NCBI RefSeq assembly: GCF_026162365.1
Contig: NZ_JAOANW010000014.1
Location: forward strand, 62,001 to 126,000
Length of the DNA stretch: 64,000 nucleotides
Direction: 5' to 3'
Origin: Nitratireductor luteus
GTDB lineage: Bacteria > Pseudomonadota > Alphaproteobacteria > Rhizobiales > Rhizobiaceae
Shown here: in pieces, positions 9,040 to 16,427 of the stretch
How the letters are laid out: every line of letters starts with the position of its first letter
Position numbering within the stretch: the stretch's first letter is position 1
The notes under the pieces: generated by a model
Databases searched by the model: none
The model's input: only the letters and a program-made list of their open reading frames with translations
What the model was told of the DNA's origin: nothing
Program-made: the position numbers and the translations under genes

Positions 9040-9060
9040 GCAACTAAGTTTGTTAGTTGC
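9040..9060. promoter_or_regulatory. Perfect inverted repeat, probable GntR operator
   Basis: Arms GCAACTAA (9040-9047) and TTAGTTGC (9053-9060) match perfectly around a 5-base centre. The site lies in the divergent promoter between the FadR-type regulator (start 8994) and the dehydratase gene (start 9159). FCD-type GntR proteins bind palindromes of this size as dimers. Binding is inferred from position and symmetry only. Confidence 0.65.
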
Positions 9061-9158
9061 GAAGAAGCCATGTGTAGTCTATGAGAATGAGCGCCGGGAG
9101 ACTACCCGGTATGGGGAACGTGCCGCGGGGCGGCTCAGCATTTGCGCAGGACGGAACG

Positions 9159-10322
9159 ATGCACGATGTGAGTTCGAAGCAGGAAGAGACATATGCGGAC
9201 GCCGACGGCATCCGCATTACCGACGTCATCGCTCATCCGCTGACGCAGACGCTGCCGAAGCCCACCGTCACCTCCTGGGGCAAGTACACCGAAGTGTCGA
9301 TTGTCCTGGTCGAAGTGCGAACGGATGCCGGCATCACCGGGGTGGGCGAGGCGCTGGCGCGCTTTTCCCCAAAGGCCTATGCGGAACTGATCGAGACCTC
9401 GCTGAAGCCGCGCCTCATCGGCAAGGATCCGCGCGACATCGGCGCCCACTGGCAGACGATGCGTCGGGCGCTCTCCGGGCGAGCCGGGGGCATGCTGGTG
9501 GAGGCGATCGCTGGAGTGGACATCGCGCTGTGGGACATCCTCGGCAAGGCGGCGAACCTGCCCATATACCGCCTGCTGGGCGGCGTTGGCCGCACGGAGG
9601 TGGCGTGTTACGCCGCATCGGTGAACTGGGGCACGGACGAATTTATGGACGAGGAGCTCGACCGCTATCTGGAGAAGGGCTTTCCGCGCGTCAAGATCAA
9701 AATCGCCAAGCCCGTGAAGGATGCCTGCCGGCGTATCGAGAGGCTGCGCAAACGCGCAGGCAACGACATCGAACTGTGCGTCGACGCCAACTGGGCCTAT
9801 ACGCTGGAGGAGGCGGTGGAGGTGGGCCGGGCACTTACCGCCAACGGCTATTTCTGGTTCGAGGAGCCGCTGCGCCCCGAGGACGAGCAAGGTTACGAGG
9901 AGCTTCACCGGCGCTGCGCGACGCCGCTCGCCGCCGGGGAGAGCAACTACACGCTCGACCAGGCAATGCGGCTGGTCTCCAACCGCACGCTGTCCTTCCT
10001 GCAGCCCGACGTCGCGCGCTCGGGCGGCATCACGGAGACGCGTCGGATGGCGGAGTTCGCCGCCGCCCACGACGTGCTCTATGCGCCGCATATCGGCATG
10101 TCGGGCATCGTCTGCGAGATGGCAAGCGTGCATCTGGCCGCCGCCATGCCCAATCTGCGCGCCATGGAGTGCGAGACCGACACAAGCCCCTTCAAGACTG
10201 CGATCACCGGCGCCGCGCCGGGGGCCGACCGGCAGAAGAACGGGCTCCTGCCGGTGCCCACGGGCCCAGGCCTCGGCATCGAGGTGGACTGGGACGCGGT
10301 GGCGCGCCTGAGAAGCAAGTGA
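9159..10322 (+). CDS. Mandelate racemase/muconate lactonizing enzyme family protein (sugar-acid dehydratase-like)
   Basis: Enolase-superfamily enzyme, 387 residues from ATG 9159, which has an AGGA 7 bases upstream; an in-frame ATG at 9081 would add 26 residues without family similarity. The capping domain (about residues 10-130) precedes the barrel. Catalytic elements visible: the Lys-x-Lys pair in RVKIKIAK, metal ligands in DANWAY, EEPLRPED and AAGESN, and the His of PHIGMSG, which place it in the mandelate racemase subgroup. Such enzymes usually dehydrate aldonates to 2-keto-3-deoxy acids. It is transcribed away from the GntR regulator and followed by two uncharacterised genes, so it most likely acts in the same sugar-acid pathway as the neighbouring lactonase and SDR. 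Exact substrate unknown. Confidence 0.9.
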   Translation: MHDVSSKQEETYADADGIRITDVIAHPLTQTLPKPTVTSWGKYTEVSIVLVEVRTDAGITGVGEALARFSPKAYAELIETSLKPRLIGKDPRDIGAHWQTMRRALSGRAGGMLVEAIAGVDIALWDILGKAANLPIYRLLGGVGRTEVACYAASVNWGTDEFMDEELDRYLEKGFPRVKIKIAKPVKDACRRIERLRKRAGNDIELCVDANWAYTLEEAVEVGRALTANGYFWFEEPLRPEDEQGYEELHRRCATPLAAGESNYTLDQAMRLVSNRTLSFLQPDVARSGGITETRRMAEFAAAHDVLYAPHIGMSGIVCEMASVHLAAAMPNLRAMECETDTSPFKTAITGAAPGADRQKNGLLPVPTGPGLGIEVDWDAVARLRSK

Positions 10323-10338
10323 TGGCGGAGAGACGGCA

Positions 10339-11244
10339 TTGACCGAAAACACTTCAGGAAGCGAGCTGGCCGAGGCGCTGCGCACCGCCCTGCTGCGGGC
10401 GGACCCGAAGCTCAGCCGTTTCGAGCCGCTGCCGCGGATCATCAGCCTGGACGATTTCTCGCGCGGCCATTGTGGCTGGTCGCAGCTTGTCGGCAATTAT
10501 GAAGAGTCGCTCGATACCATGCTGCCCGGCTATGCCCAGCATACAAGCGCCATGCTATCGACGCTCTCCCATTGGGACGCGGGTTCGCATGGCGGGATGG
10601 ACAGTTCCTATGCCCTCAAGATCGCCACCCGGCCGCGCCCGGGCGCGCAGAACGTCGCAATCAAGCGGCTGACGTTCCGCCACCGCGGCCCTATCCGGTT
10701 CGAGACCTACTTCACCTTCAAGCCGGAGGCGACGGAGCTGCAACTGGGCGAGACCGACGTCCGCTCCATGGGTTTCCTTCTAGACCTCCAGGGTGGCGAC
10801 AAGGATGCCGGCGCCGAGCGCGTGATGCCGCATATGCGATTCCTCAATGCCGAGGGCGGCAGGCATCTTCAAAAGTGGCAGTTCAAGACGGAGACCACTG
10901 CCTTCCGGCCGATCGGCGATGGCGAGAAGACGCTCAGCCACTACCACCTGGCGCCAGAAGGCTGGCAAGACCTGCCGGGCGGTGAGCAGAGGCTGTGCTA
11001 TAATGAGATCGCCACCAAGGTGAACTGGAGCTATCTGCGCTTCGATTTCGACCTGGCGGAAATGCGCGCCCTCTCCTTCCAGTGCAACGACCGCGTGTTC
11101 GACATGTCGGGCTTCGATTCCATCCGCATGCCGGCCATGAAGAATTTGTGGTGCATGCTCAATTTCTGCCTTTTCGCCGAAACAGACGTGGCGAAGCGGG
11201 CGTTTCTCTATGTCGATTCCGTCTGCATTTCCGGTGACTTTTGA
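10339..11244 (+). CDS. Uncharacterised protein (possible DUF6772-like), sugar-acid locus
   Basis: A 301-residue soluble protein without signal peptide or membrane segment. It starts at TTG, 6 bases after GGAGAG, and 16 bases after the dehydratase gene, and its stop overlaps the next gene (TGATG). I do not recognise a characterised fold. The body is rich in beta-strand-like patterns, with SHGGMDSSYALKIATRPRPG near residues 82-101 and several Trp and His residues, and the C-terminal part (FDFDLAEMRALSFQCNDRVFD) could be a concanavalin-like or carbohydrate-binding sandwich. DUF6772 is my best memory of a matching family name, not verified. Its strict linkage suggests a partner or accessory to the pathway. 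Confidence 0.8.
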   Translation: MTENTSGSELAEALRTALLRADPKLSRFEPLPRIISLDDFSRGHCGWSQLVGNYEESLDTMLPGYAQHTSAMLSTLSHWDAGSHGGMDSSYALKIATRPRPGAQNVAIKRLTFRHRGPIRFETYFTFKPEATELQLGETDVRSMGFLLDLQGGDKDAGAERVMPHMRFLNAEGGRHLQKWQFKTETTAFRPIGDGEKTLSHYHLAPEGWQDLPGGEQRLCYNEIATKVNWSYLRFDFDLAEMRALSFQCNDRVFDMSGFDSIRMPAMKNLWCMLNFCLFAETDVAKRAFLYVDSVCISGDF

Positions 11245-11579
11245 TGCTGCCCGAAAACATAACCGCCATTGTCGCCCGCAACGAAACCTGGAGCGGCCAG
11301 GCCGCCACCGAGCCTTACGAGGTGGGCTGGGCACGCGAGGCGGTGATATTCGTGCGCGCGCTGAAGGAGCCCGTCGGCCCCGCTCCCGTAGCCCAGGTCG
11401 AAATCTCGCCGGACGGGATGCATTGGGTGCCGGAGGGCGCGCAGTTCAAGATGCCCTCGGCCAGCGGCGAGATCGCCGTGGCGCGCCTTACCAATTACGG
11501 CAACTGGCTGCGGATCGCCACCCGCTTCGAGGACGGCGCCTCCTGCTCAGTGCTGGTGACCCTTCACCTGAAGGCCTGA
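11244..11579 (+). CDS. Small uncharacterised protein linked to the dehydratase operon
   Basis: A 111-residue protein translated from an ATG that overlaps the stop of the preceding gene; a TTG one codon earlier is also possible. No signal peptide or membrane helix. The sequence alternates short beta-type segments (AVIFVRALKEP, AQVEISPDGMHWVPEG, AVARLTNYGNWLRIATRF), suggesting a small beta-sandwich. Together with the 301-residue neighbour it forms a conserved-looking pair at the end of the operon. No function can be assigned. Confidence 0.75.
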   Translation: MLPENITAIVARNETWSGQAATEPYEVGWAREAVIFVRALKEPVGPAPVAQVEISPDGMHWVPEGAQFKMPSASGEIAVARLTNYGNWLRIATRFEDGASCSVLVTLHLKA

Positions 11580-11699
11580 GACCGCGGCCGCGTGGTGCTG
11601 TCGACCGTGATATGGCATCGACGTTCCCGTCTCGCATCTGCGCGCAAACGCCCGTCACAGCCCCCACAACTCCGCCTTTGATCTCGCCAAACGCCGACT

Positions 11700-12974
11700 T
11701 CAATCCAGCAGGCTTGGCAGAGCGGTGGAAAGCTGCGGGATGAAGGTGACCAGGGCAAGCACGACGAGCGGCGGCACGAGCCAGGGTAGAATCGCCACAG
11801 CCAGCCGGTGATAGGGTATGTCGCCAACCTTCGCGACGACGAACAGCGCCACGCCCATGGGCGGGGTGAGCGTGCTTATCATCAGGTTGAAGACCACAAT
11901 GATGCCGAAATGGATAGGGTCGATGCCGTAGCCTGTGGCGACCTGCACCAACATGGGCACGAGGATGAGCAAGATCGCTAGTGACTCTATGAAGGCACCG
12001 AGCACAAAGATCAGCAGATTGACGGTAAGAAGGAACGCGACCGGGCTTTCCACCAGATCGAGGAAGAGAGCGGCGACCTGTTGCGGCGCCTGCTCCCGCG
12101 CCAGGATGACGCCGATCATCGAGACGCCGGCGATGATGATGGCGATGCTGGCCGAGGTGGAAGCGGTCTCATAAAGCGAGTCCCAGAGCCTGCGCCATGT
12201 CAGCTGTCGGTAGAAGACCAGGTCGATGAGGATTGCGTAGGCTACGGTCATTGCCGCCGCTTCGGTCGGCGAAAACATGCCTGAAAAGATCCCGCCAATG
12301 ATCACCACGGGTGTCAGCAGAGCTGGAAAGGACCGGACGAAGCCGCCGAACAGTTCCTTCAGTGTTGCCCTGGGCTCGACGGGATAGTTGCGCCGGCGGG
12401 CCAACACATAGACCATCACCATGAGAGTAGCAGCGCATAAAAATCCCGGGACGACACCACCCAGGAACAGCCTGCCTATGCTTGTGTTCGAAGCCACACC
12501 GTAAAGAACCATGGTGATGCTGGGCGGCACCAGCGGCCCGATCATGGACGAAGCAGCCGTCACCGAGCCGGAGAAATCGTCATCATAGCCCGCATCACGC
12601 ATCGCCTTGATCTCCATCTTGCCGAGACCCGCCGCGTCGGCGATGGCAGAACCCGACATGCCGGAGAAGAAGAGGCTAGCAAGCACATTGACGTGGCCAA
12701 GGCCGCCGCGGAGGTGGCCGACGAGCGATCTTGCAAAGCCGAAGAGCTGGTTCGTCACGCCGCCGCTATTGAGGATGGCCGCAGCAAGGATGAAAAGCGG
12801 CACCGCCAGCAGGGGAAAGCTGTTGAGCCCGTCCACCATGCGCTGCACCGCAAAGGATAGACCGATGCCGGAATAGTAGAAATACCCCATCGAGACGAAG
12901 ATCATCGCCACGCCAATGGGAACGCCAACGAAGACGAGCAGCAACCAGACGAGCGTGATTAGGGAAAGGATCAT
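11700..12974 (-). CDS. dctM: TRAP transporter large permease (DctM/SiaM type)
   Basis: Membrane subunit of a tripartite periplasmic transporter, 424 residues, about 12 hydrophobic segments. Family motifs include VGVPIGVAMIFVSMGY at the N-terminus, FSGMSGSAIADAAGLGKME (about residues 90-110) and PLVPPSITMVLYG. The coding start at 12974 overlaps the stop of dctQ by one base (TGATG); a longer upstream frame reads through dctQ in the wrong register and was discarded. It drives solute uptake with a sodium gradient. The gene ends 120 bases from the convergent 111-residue ORF. Confidence 0.93.
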   Translation of the reverse strand: MILSLITLVWLLLVFVGVPIGVAMIFVSMGYFYYSGIGLSFAVQRMVDGLNSFPLLAVPLFILAAAILNSGGVTNQLFGFARSLVGHLRGGLGHVNVLASLFFSGMSGSAIADAAGLGKMEIKAMRDAGYDDDFSGSVTAASSMIGPLVPPSITMVLYGVASNTSIGRLFLGGVVPGFLCAATLMVMVYVLARRRNYPVEPRATLKELFGGFVRSFPALLTPVVIIGGIFSGMFSPTEAAAMTVAYAILIDLVFYRQLTWRRLWDSLYETASTSASIAIIIAGVSMIGVILAREQAPQQVAALFLDLVESPVAFLLTVNLLIFVLGAFIESLAILLILVPMLVQVATGYGIDPIHFGIIVVFNLMISTLTPPMGVALFVVAKVGDIPYHRLAVAILPWLVPPLVVLALVTFIPQLSTALPSLLD

Positions 12975-13450
12975 CAGCCCTGCCCTCGCGAGCGCCCGAT
13001 CCGCCGGATTACCCTGTTGGCCACGCGATAGACGATGAAGATACCGGCGATGGGGAAGGACGCATAAAGCAGCGCATCGCTGACAGGGAGCGATACGGCC
13101 GCATTGTTCCAACTGCGCAGCACGCCGCGATAGCCTATCCAGATGAGGTGGCAGGTGATGCCCAGATAGAGGAGGTCGATGATGGTGAAGGTGGCAATCC
13201 GCGCTGTCCGCGCCATCATCTCGGGTATGATATCCATCCGCAAATGCGTGTCGGTGCGCTCGACTTCGGCGATGCCGATGAAGGCCATCCAGACCCAGAG
13301 CCAGCGCGAGAGTTCTTCCGTCCAGATCGGCGGGTTGAAATAGCCCGTCCGCCCGACGACCTGCAGCAGCATCACACCGAGGAGCACGATGAAGATGATA
13401 GCCGCTGCGCTCCCTTCGAAGGAGTAGCGGGTCTTGGCACTGTCGAACAA
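12974..13450 (-). CDS. dctQ: TRAP transporter small permease (DctQ type)
   Basis: Four-helix membrane subunit of 158 residues. Helices lie at about residues 14-34, 44-62 (with the family WTEELSRWLWVWMAFIG segment), 85-105 and 125-145. Translation starts at TTG 13450, supported by GGAGG 7 bases upstream; an ATG is not available near. It is translationally coupled to dctM and lies 60 bases after dctP. Its partner receptor is the SiaP-like protein encoded just upstream. Confidence 0.9.
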   Translation of the reverse strand: MFDSAKTRYSFEGSAAAIIFIVLLGVMLLQVVGRTGYFNPPIWTEELSRWLWVWMAFIGIAEVERTDTHLRMDIIPEMMARTARIATFTIIDLLYLGITCHLIWIGYRGVLRSWNNAAVSLPVSDALLYASFPIAGIFIVYRVANRVIRRIGRSRGQG

Positions 13451-13511
13451 GAATAGGCCTCCCGCAGGTGCATAGCCGAGGCAGGCCCATACCTGCCCCG
13501 GCGCAGAAGCT

Positions 13512-14480
13512 TTACTGGTTCATGAGCTCGGTGATGGAGCCTTCGCCGAACTGTTCCTCCAGCTTGTCGTAGAACGGCTGCATCGCCTCCCGGAAGGGTG
13601 CCAGATCAGGCTTGGTCACCGTCAGCCCCTCCTCCTCGAAGAAGGTGACGAGATTGGCCTCGTCCTTCATCATGAGATCGTTGGTGACGGCGCGGCCAGC
13701 CTGTGCCGCTTCAATGACCCAGCCGCGCTGCTCCTCCGACAATTTCTCCCATGTCTTGTTGGAGACGATCACCGCCTTGGACGCGACGAAATGGCCGGTA
13801 AGGGCGATGCTCTCCTGCACTTCGTAGAACTTCATCGCCTTGATCGTCGGCAGCGGGTTCTCCTGGCCGTCGACCTGACTCGTCTGCAGCGCGAGGTAAA
13901 CCTCGGCGAAGGCCACGGGCGCCGGCGTTGCGCCCACCGCTTGGGCGTAGTCCATCAGGAAAGGCACGTTGGGCGTACGCAGGCGCAGCCCCTTCATGTC
14001 CGCCATGGAGTCGATAACCTTATTGGCGGTGGTGTGCCGCGTACCGAAATACCACACGTCGAGCACCTGTACGCCCTGCTCGTTGAATTTCTCGTCCATT
14101 GCCTGCCCGTAGGGACCTTCGATCACGCGCAGCAGGTGGTCGTAGTCGGAGATGACATAGGGCTCGCCGATCAGGGACAGCTCCGGGATGATGTAGCTCA
14201 TATCCGGATAGCCGTTGATGGTGAAGTCGAGCTCGCCTTCCTGCACCTGCGCGGTCATGGCCTTGAAATCGCCGAGCTGGGAGCCGGGAAACAGCTTCAG
14301 GCTCATCGTGCTGCCGGAAAGCTCCTGCAACTTCTCGTGCATCGCGACCACGCCCTTGTAGACGTTGTCGCCTTCCACATCCTGCATACCGAAAGTAAGC
14401 TCCTGCGCGCTGGCCGTCCCGCCCGTAAGCAGAGCCAGGGAAAGGGTGCCCGACAGGAGCAGGCTGTTCACAACCTTCAT
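13512..14480 (-). CDS. TRAP transporter substrate-binding protein, SiaP-like
   Basis: Periplasmic receptor of 322 residues from the ATG at 14480, which has a GGAGGAAA site 5 bases upstream; an ATG five codons earlier is less likely. Residues 1-25 are a Sec signal peptide ending near TASAQE. Similarity to DctP-family receptors is clear across the protein: GSQLGDFKAM, FGTRHTTANK, MKGLRLRTPN, AFAEVYLALQ and VDGQENPL. The Arg in LRTPN corresponds to the carboxylate-binding Arg of the family (Arg147 in Haemophilus SiaP), and FGTRHTT aligns with NGTRQTT of SiaP. The neighbouring NanR-like regulator and neuraminate-lyase-like gene support a sialic-acid-like ligand, but these motifs occur in other DctP subfamilies too. 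Confidence 0.9.
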   Translation of the reverse strand: MKVVNSLLLSGTLSLALLTGGTASAQELTFGMQDVEGDNVYKGVVAMHEKLQELSGSTMSLKLFPGSQLGDFKAMTAQVQEGELDFTINGYPDMSYIIPELSLIGEPYVISDYDHLLRVIEGPYGQAMDEKFNEQGVQVLDVWYFGTRHTTANKVIDSMADMKGLRLRTPNVPFLMDYAQAVGATPAPVAFAEVYLALQTSQVDGQENPLPTIKAMKFYEVQESIALTGHFVASKAVIVSNKTWEKLSEEQRGWVIEAAQAGRAVTNDLMMKDEANLVTFFEEEGLTVTKPDLAPFREAMQPFYDKLEEQFGEGSITELMNQ

Positions 14481-14555
14481 TGACGTTTCCTCCACTTTGG
14501 CCGACCGATCGCCGGCATTGGCAGCCCGTCATGCGAGGCGGACCATTTTCGTTGC

Positions 14556-15326
14556 TCAATCCGGCATCTGGCCGAGATCGAGTTTCTTCGGCTGCGGCAC
14601 GCGCGCACGGTAGGAGCGGGCCAGATGCGCATCCATGATGGCGACCGCCTGTTCCGCGTCGCCATTGACGATCGCTTCGTAGATCTGGCGGTGCTCCTCA
14701 TAGACCATCATGTCGTGCCGGCGCTGGTCCTCCATGGGGGCGCGCTGCTGCAGCATGGTGCGCACGAACATGTCGTGCAGCGTCAAGATGATGGGGTTTT
14801 CGACCACCGAGACGATTGAGCGGTGGAAGGCCTGGTCGGCCTCCTTGAAGCGTTCAAGTTCGCCGATGGCCTCGTAGCACGCATTAAGCGCGCCGTGGAT
14901 TTGCGCAAGCTTGATGGCGGATGCCGATTGCGCCACCGATCGCACCGCACCCACCTCGATGAACTGCCGGATCTGCTCAAGATAGGCACCGCTTTCGGCG
15001 TCTCCCACGAGGTCGCGGATATGGCCGGCGGCATTGAGGAAAATCTTCTCGATCGAGGGTTTTTCGGCCCGCGGCCGCCGCGTCGTGCTTAGATTGGCAT
15101 AACCGCGCTGCTGCATCAGCACGAGCGCTTCGCGCACCGTAGGGCGGGAGGAATCGAAGCGTTCGCAAAGATCACGTTCAGACGGCAACACCTCGCCCAC
15201 AGCAATCCGGCCGGCCTTGATCTCGGATACGAGCGCATTGGCAACGGCGTGAGCGGCACGGCTTTTCCCCTGCACGTTCGCCGAGTTCAGGCTCCCAAAT
15301 GTGGTCATGTCTTCAAGCATCCGCAC
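14556..15326 (-). CDS. GntR-family regulator, FCD subfamily, NanR-like
   Basis: Transcription factor of up to 256 residues. Winged helix at about residues 25-90 (LPSERDLCERFDSSRPTVREAL), followed by RRPRAEKPS, which matches the GERARVSRPS segment joining the two domains in E. coli NanR, then an FCD domain (YLEQIRQFIEVGAVRSVA; FHRSIVSV; EEHRQIYEAI). The start is GTG 15326 or ATG 15320 or 15308; a GAGAAAA slightly favours 15320. It stands between the TRAP genes and the divergent aldolase genes. The promoter contains TGGTAATACCA (15371-15381), similar in style to NanR GGTATA sites. It probably controls both directions and senses the transported acid. Confidence 0.88.
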   Translation of the reverse strand: MRMLEDMTTFGSLNSANVQGKSRAAHAVANALVSEIKAGRIAVGEVLPSERDLCERFDSSRPTVREALVLMQQRGYANLSTTRRPRAEKPSIEKIFLNAAGHIRDLVGDAESGAYLEQIRQFIEVGAVRSVAQSASAIKLAQIHGALNACYEAIGELERFKEADQAFHRSIVSVVENPIILTLHDMFVRTMLQQRAPMEDQRRHDMMVYEEHRQIYEAIVNGDAEQAVAIMDAHLARSYRARVPQPKKLDLGQMPD

Positions 15327-15370
15327 TTTTCTCTATCGCGCCCAGCATCTGGTCCAACAAGCAAAGCATA

Positions 15371-15381
15371 TGGTAATACCA
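15371..15381. promoter_or_regulatory. Palindrome resembling a NanR/FadR-type operator
   Basis: TGGTAATACCA is a perfect inverted repeat (5-base arms, 1-base centre) about 50 bases upstream of the NanR-like regulator start and 150 bases upstream of the aldolase gene. NanR of E. coli binds GGTATA repeats and FCD regulators often bind TGGTnnnACCA-like sites. The assignment rests on symmetry and position. Confidence 0.5.
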
Positions 15382-15503
15382 AAAGCAAGAACTTTGCACC
15401 ACCCAAGTGGAAAGCGTAGCCGAACAGGCGTCTTTGCCGATAGACAGTCGAAATTTGACAGCCCATTTAAGGAAGGCTATGGCCTGGATCAACCAAACCT
15501 GTA

Positions 15504-15515
15504 GTATGGCAATAC
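15504..15515. promoter_or_regulatory. Second, weaker palindrome next to the aldolase start
   Basis: GTAT (15504-15507) and ATAC (15512-15515) flank GGCA, 18 bases before the aldolase ATG. It shares the GTAnnnnnTAC core with the 15371 palindrome. A regulator bound here would overlap the leader and block the plus-strand gene. A chance short repeat cannot be excluded. Confidence 0.35.
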
Positions 15516-15533
15516 AAAATAGGAAGAGTGTCG

Positions 15534-16427
15534 ATGGCCAGTCTTGAAGGTGTGCATGTCGCGTTGCTGACCGGCTTTGCCGATGACGGCGCGTTCAGCG
15601 CCGAGCGCCAGGCCCGTATCGTCGATTACGCCGTGCGCCAGAAGGTCGACGGGCTCTATGTCGGCGGAAGCAGCGGTGAGGCCGCAATCATGCAGGCCGG
15701 CGAACTGTCCGAGCAGCAGGAGGTGGTAATGGAGCGCGCCCGCGGCAAGGTGAGGACATTGATTGCCCATGTGGGCCAACCGGCGCTCAAGGATTCGATA
15801 CGACTGGCCGAGCGCGCAGCGGAACTGGGCTATGACGCGATCTCCGCACTGCCACCCCATGCCTTTGCCTATCGGCTGGAGGATGTGAAGAGCTACTACG
15901 CCGAGATCGCCAAAGCGTCGGGCTTGCCACTCATCATCTACGAGGTCCCGCACAGGACCGGGCGGGCGACACCGCTTGCTCACATGGACGAAGTTCTGCA
16001 GATCGAAGGCGTAGCAGGGCTCAAATATACGAGCCCCGACCTTTATCTCCTCTCCCGCCTGCAGAAGCGCTTCCCGCAGAAGCTCTTCTTCTTCGGCGTC
16101 GACGAGATGTTCGCCGCCGCCGCAGCGCTCGGCGTCAATGGCGGCATCGGCACCACCTACAACGTGGTCGGAAGCCTTTACACGGCAATCGCCGAGGCTG
16201 TTGTGCGCGGCGATCTGGAGCGCATGCGCACGCTGCAGCGCATCTCCCAGGACCTGGTGGAAAGAATAATCGCAGTTGGCGTCATCCCCGGCACCAAGCG
16301 GCTACTGCAACTGGCGGGAGTCGATTGCGGGCCGGCGCGCGCACCACTCAGCCTCGGACCGGCCGATCAGGTGGATGCGCTGGAAAGTTGGTTTGCAACC
16401 GAGGCGATCGATGAGTGGCTCGCCTGA
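15534..16427 (+). CDS. N-acetylneuraminate lyase-like DHDPS-family aldolase
   Basis: Class I aldolase of 297 residues (ATG 15534 with AGGAAG 7 bases upstream; GTG 15528 overlaps that site). Features of the neuraminate-lyase branch: YVGGSSGEA (GxxGE loop, residues about 40-48), LIAHVG, the Schiff-base Lys in GLKYTSPDLYLL (about residue 163), the Tyr in IIYEVP, and GVDEMF plus GGIGTTYN, which align with the sugar-binding GYDEIF and GGIGSTYN of E. coli NanA. The predicted reaction is cleavage of a sialic-acid-like 2-keto-3-deoxy acid to pyruvate and an aldose. It is divergent from the NanR-like regulator and TRAP genes and overlaps the next aldolase by 17 bases. Classical lysine DapA is unlikely. 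Confidence 0.82.
   Translation: MASLEGVHVALLTGFADDGAFSAERQARIVDYAVRQKVDGLYVGGSSGEAAIMQAGELSEQQEVVMERARGKVRTLIAHVGQPALKDSIRLAERAAELGYDAISALPPHAFAYRLEDVKSYYAEIAKASGLPLIIYEVPHRTGRATPLAHMDEVLQIEGVAGLKYTSPDLYLLSRLQKRFPQKLFFFGVDEMFAAAAALGVNGGIGTTYNVVGSLYTAIAEAVVRGDLERMRTLQRISQDLVERIIAVGVIPGTKRLLQLAGVDCGPARAPLSLGPADQVDALESWFATEAIDEWLA

Noticed and set aside
11700-13490. A 596-residue TRAP fusion protein
   Set aside because: The N-terminal part is an out-of-register reading of dctQ; the normal dctM start overlaps the dctQ stop.
15534-16427. Lysine-pathway dapA
   Set aside because: The GxDE and GGIGxTYN segments and the TRAP/NanR-like context fit the neuraminate-lyase branch better.
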